Shown here in pieces: positions 14,700-23,035 of a stretch of DNA of 47,671 nucleotides. How positions within the stretch are numbered: the stretch's first letter is position 1; each line of letters opens with the position of its first letter. Location of the stretch: NCBI GenBank assembly GCA_021769865.1, contig JAETSB010000016.1:1-47671 (forward strand), read 5' to 3'. The DNA comes from Oscillospiraceae bacterium. Lineage in GTDB: Bacteria; Bacillota; Clostridia; Oscillospirales; Oscillospiraceae. The notes beneath the pieces are model-generated. The model searched no databases. It saw nothing but the letters and a program-made list of their open reading frames with translations, and had not been told where the DNA came from. The position numbers were made by a program, and so were the translations under genes.

Positions 14700-16331
14700 T
14701 CAGTCGGTCGTTTTCCACTCGGGGCTCACCTCCGCGATGAGGAGGCAGGGACCCTCCGTCCCCAGGAAGCGGTCCAGGGTCTCCTCCACCCTGGCCTCGT
14801 CCCGGAGGGTCATGCTGGGGACGCCGTAGGCGGCGGCAATGGCGGCGAAGTCCGGGTCCCCCTCCAGGCGCACGCCGAAGGGGCCGTGGTAGGGCTCTTT
14901 GCTCTGAATCTGGTTCACCAGGCCCAGGACCCCGTTGCGGAAGAGGACGATCTTCAAGTCAAAGCCCCCGGCCTTCACGGCCGCCAGCTCGTTCATGGAC
15001 ATCTGGAAGGACCCGTCGCCGCAAATGGCCACCACCTGCCTCTCCGGCTGGGCGGTCTTCACGCCGATGGCGCAGGGGATGGCGTAGCCCATGGTACCCA
15101 GGCCGCCGCTGGTCAGGAAGCGGGCCCCCTTGAGCCGCAGGTGCTTGCAGGCCCAGATCTGGTTCTGCCCCACGTCCACGCAGACGGCGGCGTCCTCCCG
15201 CAGACGCTCCCCCAAAAGCCGCAGGAGGCGGCCCGGGAAGACGTACCCGTCCTTTGTGGGATAGCCCCGGCCCAGGTTCGTCCGGCGGAGGTCCTGGAGC
15301 ATCTCCCGCCACTCGCCGCAGTCCGCCTTGGCCCCCCGCTCCATGAGCTGCCGGAGGATCACCTTGGCGTTCCCCACCAGGGGGAGGGTGGACTGCATGT
15401 TCTTCCCGATCTCGGCGGGGTCCACGTCAATGTGGATATTCGCCATGCGCCGCTGGATCTCGTCCGGAGAGACGATGGCCCGGTCCGCCACCCGGGTGCC
15501 GATCATGATGAGGAGGTCCGACTTCACCAGGGCACGGTTAGCGGTGGTGTTGCCGTGGGCCCCGATCATGCCCATGTTCAGCGGGTGCTCCGTGGGCAGG
15601 AGGCTGAGCCCCATCATCGTCGTCACCACCGGGATGCCGGTGGACTCGGCGAACTGCCGCAGCTCCGCCTCAGCGTGGGCCAGGAACACGCCGCCTCCGG
15701 CGCAGATCACCGGCCGCTGGGCCAGGCCGATGGCCATGGCCACGTTGGCGATCTGTTTGTCGTTGCCCCGGACGCTGGGGTTATAGCCCCGGATGCGGAC
15801 CTCCTCCGGGAAGACCACGTCCGGCACCAGCTGCTCCTGCACGTCCACGGGAATGTCAATGAGCACCGGGCCGGGCCGGCCCGTGGAGGCGATGTGGAAC
15901 GCCTCCTTTAAAACCACCGGAAGCTGGGCGGCGTCCTTCACCAGATAGCAGTGCTTGGTGAAGGGGGTTACCGCCCCGGTGATGTCCACCTCCTGGAAGA
16001 TGTCCCTTCCTAAGAGGTTGGAGGGCACCTGTCCCGTGACGGCCACCAGGGGGATGGAGTCCATATAGGCCGTGGCCACGCCGGTGATGAGGTTCGTGGC
16101 CCCCGGGCCGGAGGTGACGATGCACACCCCCGTCTTCCCCGTCACCCGGGCGTAGCCGGAGGCCATGTGCCCGGCGTTCTGCTCCGTGCGGACCAGGGTG
16201 TAGTCAATGTTCGGGTCCTCCCGCAGGGCGTCGGCAATGGGGCAGATGGTAGCCCCGGCATAGCCGAAGACCCGCTCCACGCCCTCCCGGGCCAGGCCCT
16301 CCATCAAAATCTGCGCGCCTGTCAGTTCCAT
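14700..16331 (-). CDS. ilvB: Acetolactate synthase large subunit (set 2)
   Basis: A 543-residue ThDP-dependent catalytic subunit, first structural gene of the operon. The conserved glutamate is in VRTEQNAGHMASGYAR and the ThDP motif is GDGSFQMSMNELAAVKAGG near residues 430-450. ATG 16331 is chosen because AAGGAG is nine bases upstream; a TTG two codons earlier is possible but less likely. It is shorter than set 1 by 29 residues. Control is by the leader peptide and attenuator at 16369-16578. Confidence 0.95.
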   Translation of the reverse strand: MELTGAQILMEGLAREGVERVFGYAGATICPIADALREDPNIDYTLVRTEQNAGHMASGYARVTGKTGVCIVTSGPGATNLITGVATAYMDSIPLVAVTGQVPSNLLGRDIFQEVDITGAVTPFTKHCYLVKDAAQLPVVLKEAFHIASTGRPGPVLIDIPVDVQEQLVPDVVFPEEVRIRGYNPSVRGNDKQIANVAMAIGLAQRPVICAGGGVFLAHAEAELRQFAESTGIPVVTTMMGLSLLPTEHPLNMGMIGAHGNTTANRALVKSDLLIMIGTRVADRAIVSPDEIQRRMANIHIDVDPAEIGKNMQSTLPLVGNAKVILRQLMERGAKADCGEWREMLQDLRRTNLGRGYPTKDGYVFPGRLLRLLGERLREDAAVCVDVGQNQIWACKHLRLKGARFLTSGGLGTMGYAIPCAIGVKTAQPERQVVAICGDGSFQMSMNELAAVKAGGFDLKIVLFRNGVLGLVNQIQSKEPYHGPFGVRLEGDPDFAAIAAAYGVPSMTLRDEARVEETLDRFLGTEGPCLLIAEVSPEWKTTD

Positions 16332-16368
16332 GCTCAACAGCTCCTTTCACCGTGTGTGGAAAACAAAT

Positions 16369-16399
16369 AAGTCCGTGTCCCTCGTCGGGTCACGGACTT
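16369..16399 (-). terminator. Attenuator terminator of the ilv operon
   Basis: On the minus strand, AAGTCCGTGACCC pairs with GGGACACGGACTT (13 bp with one A-A mismatch, 5-nt loop), followed by ATTTGTTTT. It lies between the leader peptide stop (16432) and the ilvB start (16331), the position expected for transcription attenuation. Confidence 0.85.
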
Positions 16400-16431
16400 G
16401 CAAGAGTTCCGGTTTTGGGGGGACCGCCGTT

Positions 16432-16578
16432 TCACGCCGCTCTGCGGGGGAAACCGTTGACCGCGCCCTTGTTTCGCGCATGACCAAACGCACTATTCGG
16501 TTTCGGCACCAGAACTACCAGTACCAGAACCAGAATAATGTACAGGCCCAGGATGCTGTTCAGAACGTTCGTCAACAT
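16432..16578 (-). CDS. ilv operon leader peptide
   Basis: A 48-codon ORF with GGAGGAG ahead of its ATG. Codons 9-24 read almost wholly Ile, Leu and Val (ILGLYIILVLVLVVLV). The rest is unrelated (PKPNSAFGHARNKG and on). Ribosome stalling at this run when branched-chain aminoacyl-tRNAs are scarce would prevent the downstream terminator (16369-16399) from forming, as in enterobacterial ilv operons. The peptide is longer than most leaders, so a small membrane protein is an alternative; the attached attenuator makes the leader reading much stronger. No T-box sequence (AGGGTGG...ACCGCG) is present. Confidence 0.85.
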   Translation of the reverse strand: MLTNVLNSILGLYIILVLVLVVLVPKPNSAFGHARNKGAVNGFPRRAA

Positions 16579-16661
16579 AGGGCGTCTCCTCCGCCGCTCA
16601 GGCGCGGTCCTCCGGCGGCCGGGCGTCCCTGAAAAGGGCCCTCCGCCTGTCTTGATTTGTT

Positions 16662-16690
16662 ATTATACATGTCCGGATTTTAAAGCGCAA
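16662..16690 (-). promoter_or_regulatory. ilv operon promoter
   Basis: On the minus strand: TTGCGC, 17 bp, TATAAT, about 80 bases before the leader peptide start. Confidence 0.65.
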
Positions 16691-16863
16691 TAAAAAAATG
16701 AAAGCCGGCCCGCTTTCCGGATGTTTTCACGAAGAACACCGCACATTTCCTGCTTATTCTCGTGAAAAACGACGGGGATTTTTCCAAAATCCGGCATCGG
16801 ACAGCACTTTGTTTTTGCAGACAACGCTGTCCGCTGCGATTGATTCTCAGTCCTCCAACGGAA
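16691..16863. other. Intergenic spacer without recognised gene
   Basis: Part of the 320-base gap between the ilv leader ORF and arcC. It contains A/T tracts and a weak 6-bp inverted repeat (GACAGC...GCTGTC), but I see no ORF with a ribosome site, no RNA gene and no convincing promoter. Confidence 0.5.
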
Positions 16864-16887
16864 AGGACCGCCCCTGAGGGCGGTCCT
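16864..16887 (-). terminator. Terminator after arcC
   Basis: A 10-bp perfect stem (AGGACCGCCC / GGGCGGTCCT) with a 4-nt loop and TTTCC on the minus strand, 11 bases past the arcC stop. Confidence 0.8.
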
Positions 16888-16898
16888 CTGTTTGGCTC

Positions 16899-17840
16899 TT
16901 ACGCGGTAATGGTGGTTCCGGTCTCCCCGGCGACGCCCGCCCCCGCCTTTTCCAGCAGGGTGATGAGGGCCCTCCGGCCCGGGCGGGACTCGGCGAACTT
17001 CACCGCCGCCTGGACCTTGGGCAGCATGGACCCGGGGGCGAACTGGCCCTCGTCCATATATTTCCGGGCTTCTTCCGGGGTCAGGCTGTCCAGCCAGCGC
17101 TGGTCGGGCTTGCCGAAGTTCACGGCCACCTTCTCCACGGCGGTGAGGATGATCAGCGTATCGGCGTCCAGCTGCTCGGCCATTTTCTCGCTGGCGAAGT
17201 CCTTGTCGATGACCGCCGCCGCGCCCTTGAGGTGGTGCCCCTCGGTCTTGAAGACGGGGATGCCGCCGCCGCCGCAGGCCACCACCACCAGGCCCGCCTC
17301 CACCATGTCCTGAATGGACTGAATCTCCACAATGGACTGGGGCTGAGGAGAGGCCACCACCCGGCGGTAACCCCGCCCGGCGTCCTCCACGACCTGATAG
17401 TCCCGCTCCTTCACCAGGGCGTCGGCCTCCTCCTTGGTCATGAAGGCGCCGATGGGCTTGGTGGGATTCCGGAAAGCCGGGTCGTCGGGGTCCACCTCTA
17501 CCTGGGTGAGGACCGTGGCCACGCCCTTCTGGATGCCCCGGTCCAGCAGCTCTTCCCGCAGGCCGTTCTGCAGGTCATAGCCGATATAGCCCTGGCTCAT
17601 GGCCACGCACACGGACAGGGGGCAGGGGATATACTTCTCCGGGTCCGACCGGGTCAGCTCGGTCATGGCGTTCTGGATCATGCCCACCTGGGGGCCGTTG
17701 CCGTGGGCGATGACCACCTGGTGGCCCTGCTCGATCAGGTCGGCGATGGCCTTGGCGGTCTGCTTGACGGCAATCATCTGCTCCGGCAGATTGCTGCCCA
17801 GGGCGTTGCCGCCCAGGGCGATGACGATGCGTTCCGACAT
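16899..17840 (-). CDS. arcC: Carbamate kinase
   Basis: A 313-residue enzyme of the amino-acid kinase fold that makes ATP from carbamoyl phosphate and ADP in catabolic pathways. The typical start is VIALGGNALG, followed by VIAHGNGPQVG, the CPLSVCVAMSQGYIGYDLQ segment and VVACGGGGIPV near residue 205. Start ATG 17840 follows GAGAGGG; a GTG three codons upstream is an alternative. It is the third gene of the ygeY-ygeW-arcC run, 13 bases behind ygeW. The carbamoyl phosphate released by YgeW acting in reverse is the natural substrate, so the set conserves energy as ATP. Confidence 0.95.
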   Translation of the reverse strand: MSERIVIALGGNALGSNLPEQMIAVKQTAKAIADLIEQGHQVVIAHGNGPQVGMIQNAMTELTRSDPEKYIPCPLSVCVAMSQGYIGYDLQNGLREELLDRGIQKGVATVLTQVEVDPDDPAFRNPTKPIGAFMTKEEADALVKERDYQVVEDAGRGYRRVVASPQPQSIVEIQSIQDMVEAGLVVVACGGGGIPVFKTEGHHLKGAAAVIDKDFASEKMAEQLDADTLIILTAVEKVAVNFGKPDQRWLDSLTPEEARKYMDEGQFAPGSMLPKVQAAVKFAESRPGRRALITLLEKAGAGVAGETGTTITA

Positions 17841-17853
17841 GGCAGCCACCCTC

Positions 17854-19044
17854 TCAGAACCGCTTCCGCTTGTCGGCAGAGTCCAGGGCCATCAGGGCGG
17901 ACACGGGGTCCTTCACCTTGCTCATCATGATCATGGCGGCGATGATATAGGGCTTGTAGCTGGCCTGCTTGTACAGGGGCACCAAATAGCGGTCGAACAC
18001 GGAGTTGTCCACCTCGCCCTCGGGGCAGCTGAGGCCGGTGATGTCGGCGGGGAGGCAGTGGAGGTACAGGGCGGAGCCGTTCCGGGTCCGCTTCATCATC
18101 TCCTCGGAGCAGGTCCAGTCCTTGTGCTGGGCGTTCTGGCTGAGGAGCTTCTGCTCCAGGGCGTCGATGCCGTCCTTGTCCCCGGCCTGGTAGAGCTTGG
18201 TCCGTTCCTCCATGGCGGCGAAGGGCGCCCAGCTCTTGGGATACACGATGTCCGCGTCCTGGAAGGCCTCTTCCATGGTGGAGACCTTCTTGTAGCTTCC
18301 GCCGGTGGCGGCGGCGTTCTTCTTGGCGATCTCCTCCACCTCGGGCATTACGTCATAGCCCTCGGGGTGGGCCAGCACCACGTCCATGCCGAAGCGGGTC
18401 ATCAGGCCGATGACGCCTTGGGGAACGGACAGGGGTTTGCCGTAGGAGGGGGAGTAGGCCCAGGTCATGGCGATCTTCTTGCCCTTGAGGTTCTCCACGC
18501 CGCCGAACTGGTGGATGATGTGGAGCATGTCGGCCATGCACTGGGTGGGGTGGTCCACGTCGCACTGGAGGTTTACCAGGGTGGGCTGCTGCTCCAGGAT
18601 GCCGTCCCGGTAGCCCTCCTTCACGGCGTCCATGAAGGTCTTCTGGTACTTGTGGCCCTCGCCGATGAACATATCGTCCCGGATGCCGATGACGTCCGCC
18701 ATGAAGGAGACCATGTTGGCGGTCTCCCGGACGGTCTCGCCGTGGGCGATCTGGCTCTTCTTCTCGTCCAGGTCCTGGACGGTCAGTCCCAGCAGGTTGC
18801 AGGCGGAGGCGAAGGAGAACCGGGTCCGGGTGGAGTTGTCCCGGAAGATGGAGATGCCCAGGCCGGAGTCGAAGATGCGGGTGGACTTGTTCCGCTCCCG
18901 GAGGTCCCGGAGGGCGTCGGCCACGGTGAAGATGGCGTCCAGCTCCTCGTCGGTCTTGTCCCAGGTCCAGTAGAAGTCGGACTTGTACATGTTGTTGATG
19001 TGCAGCTTCTCCAGGTGCTGCGCCAGCTCGATGGTCTTAGACAT
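17854..19044 (-). CDS. ygeW: Knotted carbamoyltransferase YgeW
   Basis: A 396-residue protein of the YgeW family of aspartate/ornithine carbamoyltransferase relatives. The carbamoyl-phosphate motif is STRTR (71-75) within FRDNSTRTRFSF, and the second conserved motif is LHCLPADITG near residue 330. YgeW is a paralogue whose physiological substrate has been uncertain; it is genetically linked to YgeY, carbamate kinase and a diaminopropionate-type lyase. That linkage is conserved here. Most likely it phosphorolyses a carbamoylated amino compound, producing carbamoyl phosphate for ArcC. Confidence 0.94.
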   Translation of the reverse strand: MSKTIELAQHLEKLHINNMYKSDFYWTWDKTDEELDAIFTVADALRDLRERNKSTRIFDSGLGISIFRDNSTRTRFSFASACNLLGLTVQDLDEKKSQIAHGETVRETANMVSFMADVIGIRDDMFIGEGHKYQKTFMDAVKEGYRDGILEQQPTLVNLQCDVDHPTQCMADMLHIIHQFGGVENLKGKKIAMTWAYSPSYGKPLSVPQGVIGLMTRFGMDVVLAHPEGYDVMPEVEEIAKKNAAATGGSYKKVSTMEEAFQDADIVYPKSWAPFAAMEERTKLYQAGDKDGIDALEQKLLSQNAQHKDWTCSEEMMKRTRNGSALYLHCLPADITGLSCPEGEVDNSVFDRYLVPLYKQASYKPYIIAAMIMMSKVKDPVSALMALDSADKRKRF

Positions 19045-19090
19045 AATGTTGTACCCCTTTATTTTAATTTTAAAATCTGCGATTGGGTGA

Positions 19091-20503
19091 TTATTTGATG
19101 TCGTTGTCCGTCAGGCTCTGGCGGAACTCCGTCACGTCGGCGGTCTTGTTCTCGGGCTTGTAGAGGCCGGGAACGGCGGCGTACAGGGCGGCGCAGGTCA
19201 CCAGGTCCTGCTTCCAGGTGATCTCGTTGGGGGCGTGGGCCTGGCTCTCCGCGCCGGGGCCGAAGCCCACGCAGGGGATGCCGTAGCGGCCCTGGATGGA
19301 CACGCAGTTGGTGGAGAAGGTCCACTTGTCCGTCAGGGGACGGCCGGTGCGCAGGTGCATGGCGTCCTTGCTCTGGTCGGCGTCGGCGTGGCCGATGCGC
19401 TCCTGGCCCCAGAGGGCGTGGTGGGCGTCCACCACCGCCTGGACGTGGGCGGCGCCGGCCTTGTTGATCCAGGTGGGGAAGAAGCACTCGGTCTCATAGA
19501 CGGTGCCGGTCCAGGCGGGACGGTCGTACATGTACATGGAGACCTTCACGTCGTCCCCGTACTTCTTGACGCTGGGCAGCTGCCGGATCTCCTCCAGGCA
19601 GGAGTCCCAGGTCTCCCCGGCGGTCATGCGCCGGTCGATGGAGATGGCGCAGCTGTCCGCCACGGCGCAGCGGCTGGGGGAGGTGTAGAAGATCTGGCTG
19701 GTGGTGCAGGTGCCCCGGCCCAGGAACTGGGCGTCCTCGTAGTGCTCGGGGTTGAACTCGGGATTCAGCATCTTCACCAGGCCCTTGACCTCGTTGGAGG
19801 GGCCGTCGCCGTTCTCGTTCAGGGCCCGGACGTCCTGGAGAATGTCGGCCATCTTGTAGATGGCGTTGTCGCCCCGGTGGGGGGCGGAGCCGTGGCAGGA
19901 GACGCCCTTCACGTCCACCCGGATCTCCATGCGGCCCCGGTGGCCCCGGTAGATGCCGCCGTCGGTGGGCTCGGTGGAGATGACGAACTCGATCTTGTTC
20001 CGGGCGTCCTCGGGACCCTGGAAGTACTTGTTGACGATGTACTGCCAGCACATGCCGTCGCAGTCCTCTTCCTGGACGGAGCCCACCACCATGATCTTGT
20101 AGCCCGCGGGGATCAGCCCCAGGTCCTTCATGATCTTGGCGCCGTACACGGCGGAGGCCATGCCGCCCTCCTGGTCGCTGCCGCCCCGGCCGTAGATGAT
20201 GTCGTCCGTCTCATAGCCCTGGTAGGGGTCCGCTTCCCAGTTGTTGATGTTGCCGATGCCCACGGTGTCGATGTGGGAGTCGATGGCAATGATTTTTTCG
20301 CCCTGGCCCATCCAGCCGATGACGTTGCCCAGACCGTCGATCTCCACCTTGTCAAAGCCCAGCTTCTCCATCTCGGCCTTGATGCACATCACCACTTCCT
20401 TCTCCTCGCAGCTCTCGCTGGGATGGGAGATCATGTCCCGCAGGAACCGGGACATCTCCGCCTTGTAGCCCTCCGCTGCCGACTTGATCTTCTCGAAATC
20501 CAT
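19091..20503 (-). CDS. ygeY: YgeY family M20-type hydrolase
   Basis: A 470-residue metal-dependent M20 amidohydrolase. Metal site residues are visible as [10 protein letters not shown] (H77, D79), [10 protein letters not shown] (D110) and VQEEDCDG (E145, E146). The dimerisation-domain signature [16 protein letters not shown] is present. The family is named for its association with selenium-dependent molybdenum hydroxylases in purine catabolism. It is first in the ygeY-ygeW-arcC operon and faces a YheO-type regulator across divergent promoters. The precise substrate is not established from sequence. Confidence 0.94.
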   Translation of the reverse strand: MDFEKIKSAAEGYKAEMSRFLRDMISHPSESCEEKEVVMCIKAEMEKLGFDKVEIDGLGNVIGWMGQGEKIIAIDSHIDTVGIGNINNWEADPYQGYETDDIIYGRGGSDQEGGMASAVYGAKIMKDLGLIPAGYKIMVVGSVQEEDCDGMCWQYIVNKYFQGPEDARNKIEFVISTEPTDGGIYRGHRGRMEIRVDVKGVSCHGSAPHRGDNAIYKMADILQDVRALNENGDGPSNEVKGLVKMLNPEFNPEHYEDAQFLGRGTCTTSQIFYTSPSRCAVADSCAISIDRRMTAGETWDSCLEEIRQLPSVKKYGDDVKVSMYMYDRPAWTGTVYETECFFPTWINKAGAAHVQAVVDAHHALWGQERIGHADADQSKDAMHLRTGRPLTDKWTFSTNCVSIQGRYGIPCVGFGPGAESQAHAPNEITWKQDLVTCAALYAAVPGLYKPENKTADVTEFRQSLTDNDIK

Positions 20504-20566
20504 GATGCAGACCTCCGTTTTAATTTATAGTGGACGGCGTCTTCGCCGCCTGTTCCCTATAGCCCT

Positions 20567-20594
20567 ATCATAGCACAAGATTTTCCGTTGTCAA
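20567..20594 (-). promoter_or_regulatory. ygeY-ygeW-arcC promoter
   Basis: On the minus strand: TTGACA, 16 bp, TATGAT, with a leader of about 55 nt. Confidence 0.8.
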
Positions 20595-20595
20595 A

Positions 20596-20626
20596 CAAAA
20601 TTTTTGAAAACCAAAAAAATTTTTTG
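20596..20626. promoter_or_regulatory. A-tract operator-like element
   Basis: Two near-palindromic A/T blocks (CAAAATTTTTG at 20596-20606 and CAAAAAAATTTTTTG at 20612-20626) lie exactly between the two divergent promoters. They are plausible binding sites for the adjacent regulator or a bent-DNA element. Confidence 0.5.
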
Positions 20627-20634
20627 AATTGCTG

Positions 20635-20663
20635 TTGATTTCTCCCAATGTCTGTGGTATGAT
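20635..20663 (+). promoter_or_regulatory. Regulator-lyase operon promoter
   Basis: TTGATT, 17 bp, TATGAT. The start of RNA would be near 20670, only a few bases before the GTG at 20678. Confidence 0.75.
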
Positions 20664-20677
20664 GCTAACATGAATCC

Positions 20678-21361
20678 GTGTCTTTCCATAAAAAAACAAG
20701 CAAAAAGGGGGGATCACCCACGGAAAACAGCAAACTGGAGCTGCTGCGCCAGGTAGCCGCCGGCATTGCTGCCCAATTCGGCTCCAACTGCGAGGTGGCG
20801 ATCCACGACCTCAGCAAGGACCCCGACCGCTCCATCGTCTTCATCGCCAACGGCCACGTCTCCGGGCGGAAGGTGGGGGACGGCGCGTCCAACGTGGTCA
20901 TGGAGCAGCTCCGCACCCAGGACCCGGAGCCCAAGGACCACCTCTGCTACCTCACCAAGACCCCGGACGGGAAGATTCTGAAATCCTCCACCGTCTACAT
21001 CCGGGACCGGAAGGGGAAGGTCTCTGCCATTCTGGCCATCAACTACGACATCTCCCGCCTGATCCTCATGGAGGAGGCCCTGCACGACCTGACCTCCACC
21101 GGGGAGGAGGTCCCTTCCGAGCCGGAGCGCATCACCAACGTCAGCGACCTGCTGGACGAGCTGATCCAGCAGTCCGTGGCCCTGGTGGGCAAGCCCGCCG
21201 CCGTGATGAACAAGGACGACAAGGTAAAGGCCATCCAGTTCCTCAGCCAGAACGGGGCCTTCCTCATCACCAAGTCCGGCGACAAGGTGGCCAAATACTT
21301 CGGCATTTCCAAGTACACCCTGTATTCCTACATTGATATGAATAAACAGGAGGGAAACTAA
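20678..21361 (+). CDS. YheO/DauR-type PAS-HTH regulator
   Basis: A 227-residue protein with an N-terminal YheO-like PAS domain (about residues 17-130; VAAGIAAQFGSNCEVAIHDL, then SIVFIANGHVSGRKVGD) and a C-terminal DauR-type helix-turn-helix (KVKAIQFLSQNGAFLITKSG and VAKYFGISKYTLYSYID). Such regulators control D-amino-acid and related catabolic genes. It is co-transcribed with the PLP lyase and divergent from ygeY. The annotated GTG has no ribosome site; the best AAGGGGGG lies eight bases before an ACG at 20720, where family alignments would start, so the true start is uncertain. Confidence 0.88.
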   Translation: MSFHKKTSKKGGSPTENSKLELLRQVAAGIAAQFGSNCEVAIHDLSKDPDRSIVFIANGHVSGRKVGDGASNVVMEQLRTQDPEPKDHLCYLTKTPDGKILKSSTVYIRDRKGKVSAILAINYDISRLILMEEALHDLTSTGEEVPSEPERITNVSDLLDELIQQSVALVGKPAAVMNKDDKVKAIQFLSQNGAFLITKSGDKVAKYFGISKYTLYSYIDMNKQEGN

Positions 21362-21362
21362 C

Positions 21363-22838
21363 ATGATCGATCTCACCATCCACCGCCAGGGGCTGGAGCA
21401 CAACCTGAAAAAGGCCCGGGAGCAGAACATCCTCATCCCCACCATCGCCCAGATGCAGCACCCGGAGACCATCCCCGGGAAGGTCCAGGACAAGCTGAAA
21501 AGCGTGGGCCTCTGGGACGTGAACCCCCTGAACCTCTTCCGGGTCACCTGGAAGAACGAGGCCAGGGAGTCCGGCGGCCTCTTCCAGGACGTCCCCAACT
21601 ACATCGAGCTGCCCCCGGAGCTCACCGGCGTGCCCTGCCGCATCATCGCCATGGTGGGCAAGTGGTTCCCCACGGGCTGCCACAAAGTCGGCGCCTCCTT
21701 CGGCTGCCTGGCCCCCCGGCTGGTGACGGGACAGTTTGACGTGGACATCCACAAGGCCGTCTGGCCCTCCACCGGAAACTACTGCCGGGGCGGCGCCTTC
21801 AACTCCAAGCTCCTGGGGGCCCAGGGCGTGGCCATCCTCCCGGCGGAGATGAGCCAGGAGCGCTTCGACTGGCTCCACGAGATCGGCGCGGAGGTCATCG
21901 CCACCCCCGGCTGCGAGTCCAACGTCAAGGAGATTTTCGACAAGACCAACGAGCTCAAGCGGGACCCCCAGTATATGATCTTCAACCAGTTTGAGGAGAT
22001 GGGGAATCCCCTGTGGCACTACAACGTCACCGGCTTTGCCCTGGCCGACGTGTTCGAGGCCGTCAAGCGTCCCGGGGACCGCTTCGCTGCGGCTGCCTTC
22101 ACCTCCGGCTCCGCCGGCACCATGAGCGCCGGGGACCTCCTCAAGGAGCGCTATCCCCAGCTCAAGCTGGGCGTGGGCGAGGCCCTCCAGTGCCCCACCA
22201 TTTTGAACAACGGCTTCGGCGGGCACCGGATCGAGGGCATCGGAGATAAGCACATTCCCTGGATTCACAATGTAAAAAATACCGATATGGCCATCGCCAT
22301 TGACGACGAGGACAGCCAGCGGCTCCTCCGCCTCTTCAACACCCCCGAGGGCCAGGACTACCTGCTCCACACCCTCAAGCTGGACCCGGTGCTGGTGGAG
22401 CGGCTGACCTGGCTGGGCATCTCCGGCATCGCCAACGTGCTGTGCTGCATCAAGATGGCGAAGTACTACGAGTTCACGGACCGGGACGTGGTGGGCACCG
22501 TCCTGACGGACTCCGCCGTCATGTACCGGAGCCGGGTCCAGGAGCTGAACGACCAGTTCGGCGCCTACACCGGGGAGGAGGCCCGGCTGGACCACAGCCT
22601 CCACATTCTGGGCCTCAAGACGGACAATCTCATCGAGCTGACCTACGCGGACCGCAAGCGGGTCCACAACCTGAAATACTACACCTGGGTGGAGCAGCAG
22701 GGGAAGGACATGCACGACCTGAACGCCCTTTGGTACGACACCGAGGGCACCTGGGACGCGGTCCACAAGCAGGCGAAGGATTTGGACGAGCTCATCAACG
22801 CCTTCAACGAGGAGAGCGGCGTTTTGAAAAACCTGTGA
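21363..22838 (+). CDS. PLP-dependent lyase, YgeX/tryptophan-synthase-beta fold
   Basis: A 491-residue fold-type II PLP enzyme. K108 in PTGCHKVGASFG is the likely Schiff-base lysine. The substrate-carboxylate loop is STGNYCRGGAFNS, and the phosphate loop is TSGSAGTMSAGD near residue 250. It occupies the genetic place of YgeX (diaminopropionate ammonia-lyase, about 400 residues) but is about 90 residues longer, with an extended N-terminus and C-terminus, and belongs to the group usually annotated only as PLP-dependent beta-subunit. It probably deaminates a diaminopropionate-like or carbamoyl amino acid intermediate. AGGAGG precedes ATG 21363. Confidence 0.85.
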   Translation: MIDLTIHRQGLEHNLKKAREQNILIPTIAQMQHPETIPGKVQDKLKSVGLWDVNPLNLFRVTWKNEARESGGLFQDVPNYIELPPELTGVPCRIIAMVGKWFPTGCHKVGASFGCLAPRLVTGQFDVDIHKAVWPSTGNYCRGGAFNSKLLGAQGVAILPAEMSQERFDWLHEIGAEVIATPGCESNVKEIFDKTNELKRDPQYMIFNQFEEMGNPLWHYNVTGFALADVFEAVKRPGDRFAAAAFTSGSAGTMSAGDLLKERYPQLKLGVGEALQCPTILNNGFGGHRIEGIGDKHIPWIHNVKNTDMAIAIDDEDSQRLLRLFNTPEGQDYLLHTLKLDPVLVERLTWLGISGIANVLCCIKMAKYYEFTDRDVVGTVLTDSAVMYRSRVQELNDQFGAYTGEEARLDHSLHILGLKTDNLIELTYADRKRVHNLKYYTWVEQQGKDMHDLNALWYDTEGTWDAVHKQAKDLDELINAFNEESGVLKNL

Positions 22839-22851
22839 TTTTATAGACGCG

Positions 22852-22882
22852 AAAAGGGCGGCCCAAAGAGGCCGCCCTTTTT
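22852..22882 (+). terminator. Terminator of regulator-lyase operon
   Basis: A 12-bp perfect stem (AAAAGGGCGGCC / GGCCGCCCTTTT), 6-nt loop, ending TTTTTC. Confidence 0.92.
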
Positions 22883-22910
22883 CAGCTGAGAAAAATAGCC
22901 GCCTCGTCAC

Positions 22911-22938
22911 TTGACAAAGCGGCCTGACTTGGTATAAT
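22911..22938 (+). promoter_or_regulatory. Antisense RNA promoter of second toxin-antitoxin locus
   Basis: TTGACA, 16 bp, TATAAT. There is no protein gene with a ribosome site downstream on this strand. Sequence from the promoter through the first 50 transcribed bases is homologous to the opposing promoter at 23297-23325 (inverted repeat). Confidence 0.85.
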
Positions 22939-22944
22939 AGAGAC

Positions 22945-23035
22945 AGAAGAGCGCTGTCACATGGCAGTCAGCCCATTCTTACAGCCAAACTACGTTGACC
23001 GTTCGGGGCCTAGCCGGACGGTCAACACGCTTTTG
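22945..23035 (+). ncRNA. Predicted antisense antitoxin RNA, locus 2
   Basis: An RNA of about 90 nt runs from the promoter at 22911-22938 to the terminator at 22994-23026 (followed by ACGCTTTTG). Its 3' part is complementary to the end of the hydrophobic peptide gene at 23022-23108. A 26-codon ORF begins at 22961 but lacks any ribosome site, so I treat the RNA as noncoding. Confidence 0.65.
22994..23026. terminator. Shared terminator of toxin-antitoxin locus 2
   Basis: A 13-bp stem (GTTGACCGTTCGG / CCGGACGGTCAAC with one G-U), 7-nt loop. It is followed by CGCTTTTG on the plus strand and GTAGTTTGG on the minus strand. The toxin stop codon (23022-23024) is inside the stem, as at the left-edge cassettes. 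Confidence 0.8.

Noticed and set aside
16432..16578. Stand-alone small membrane protein instead of a leader peptide
   Set aside because: The hydrophobic run would fit a membrane helix, but the position before an attenuator in an ilv operon and the pure Ile/Leu/Val content fit a leader peptide better.
16338..16690. T-box riboswitch for the ilv operon
   Set aside because: The AGGGTGG...ACCGCG T-box core and specifier arrangement are absent.
21267..22910. 547-codon minus-strand ORF opposite the PLP lyase
   Set aside because: Antisense to a conserved enzyme; composition is typical of shadow frames and no ribosome site is present.
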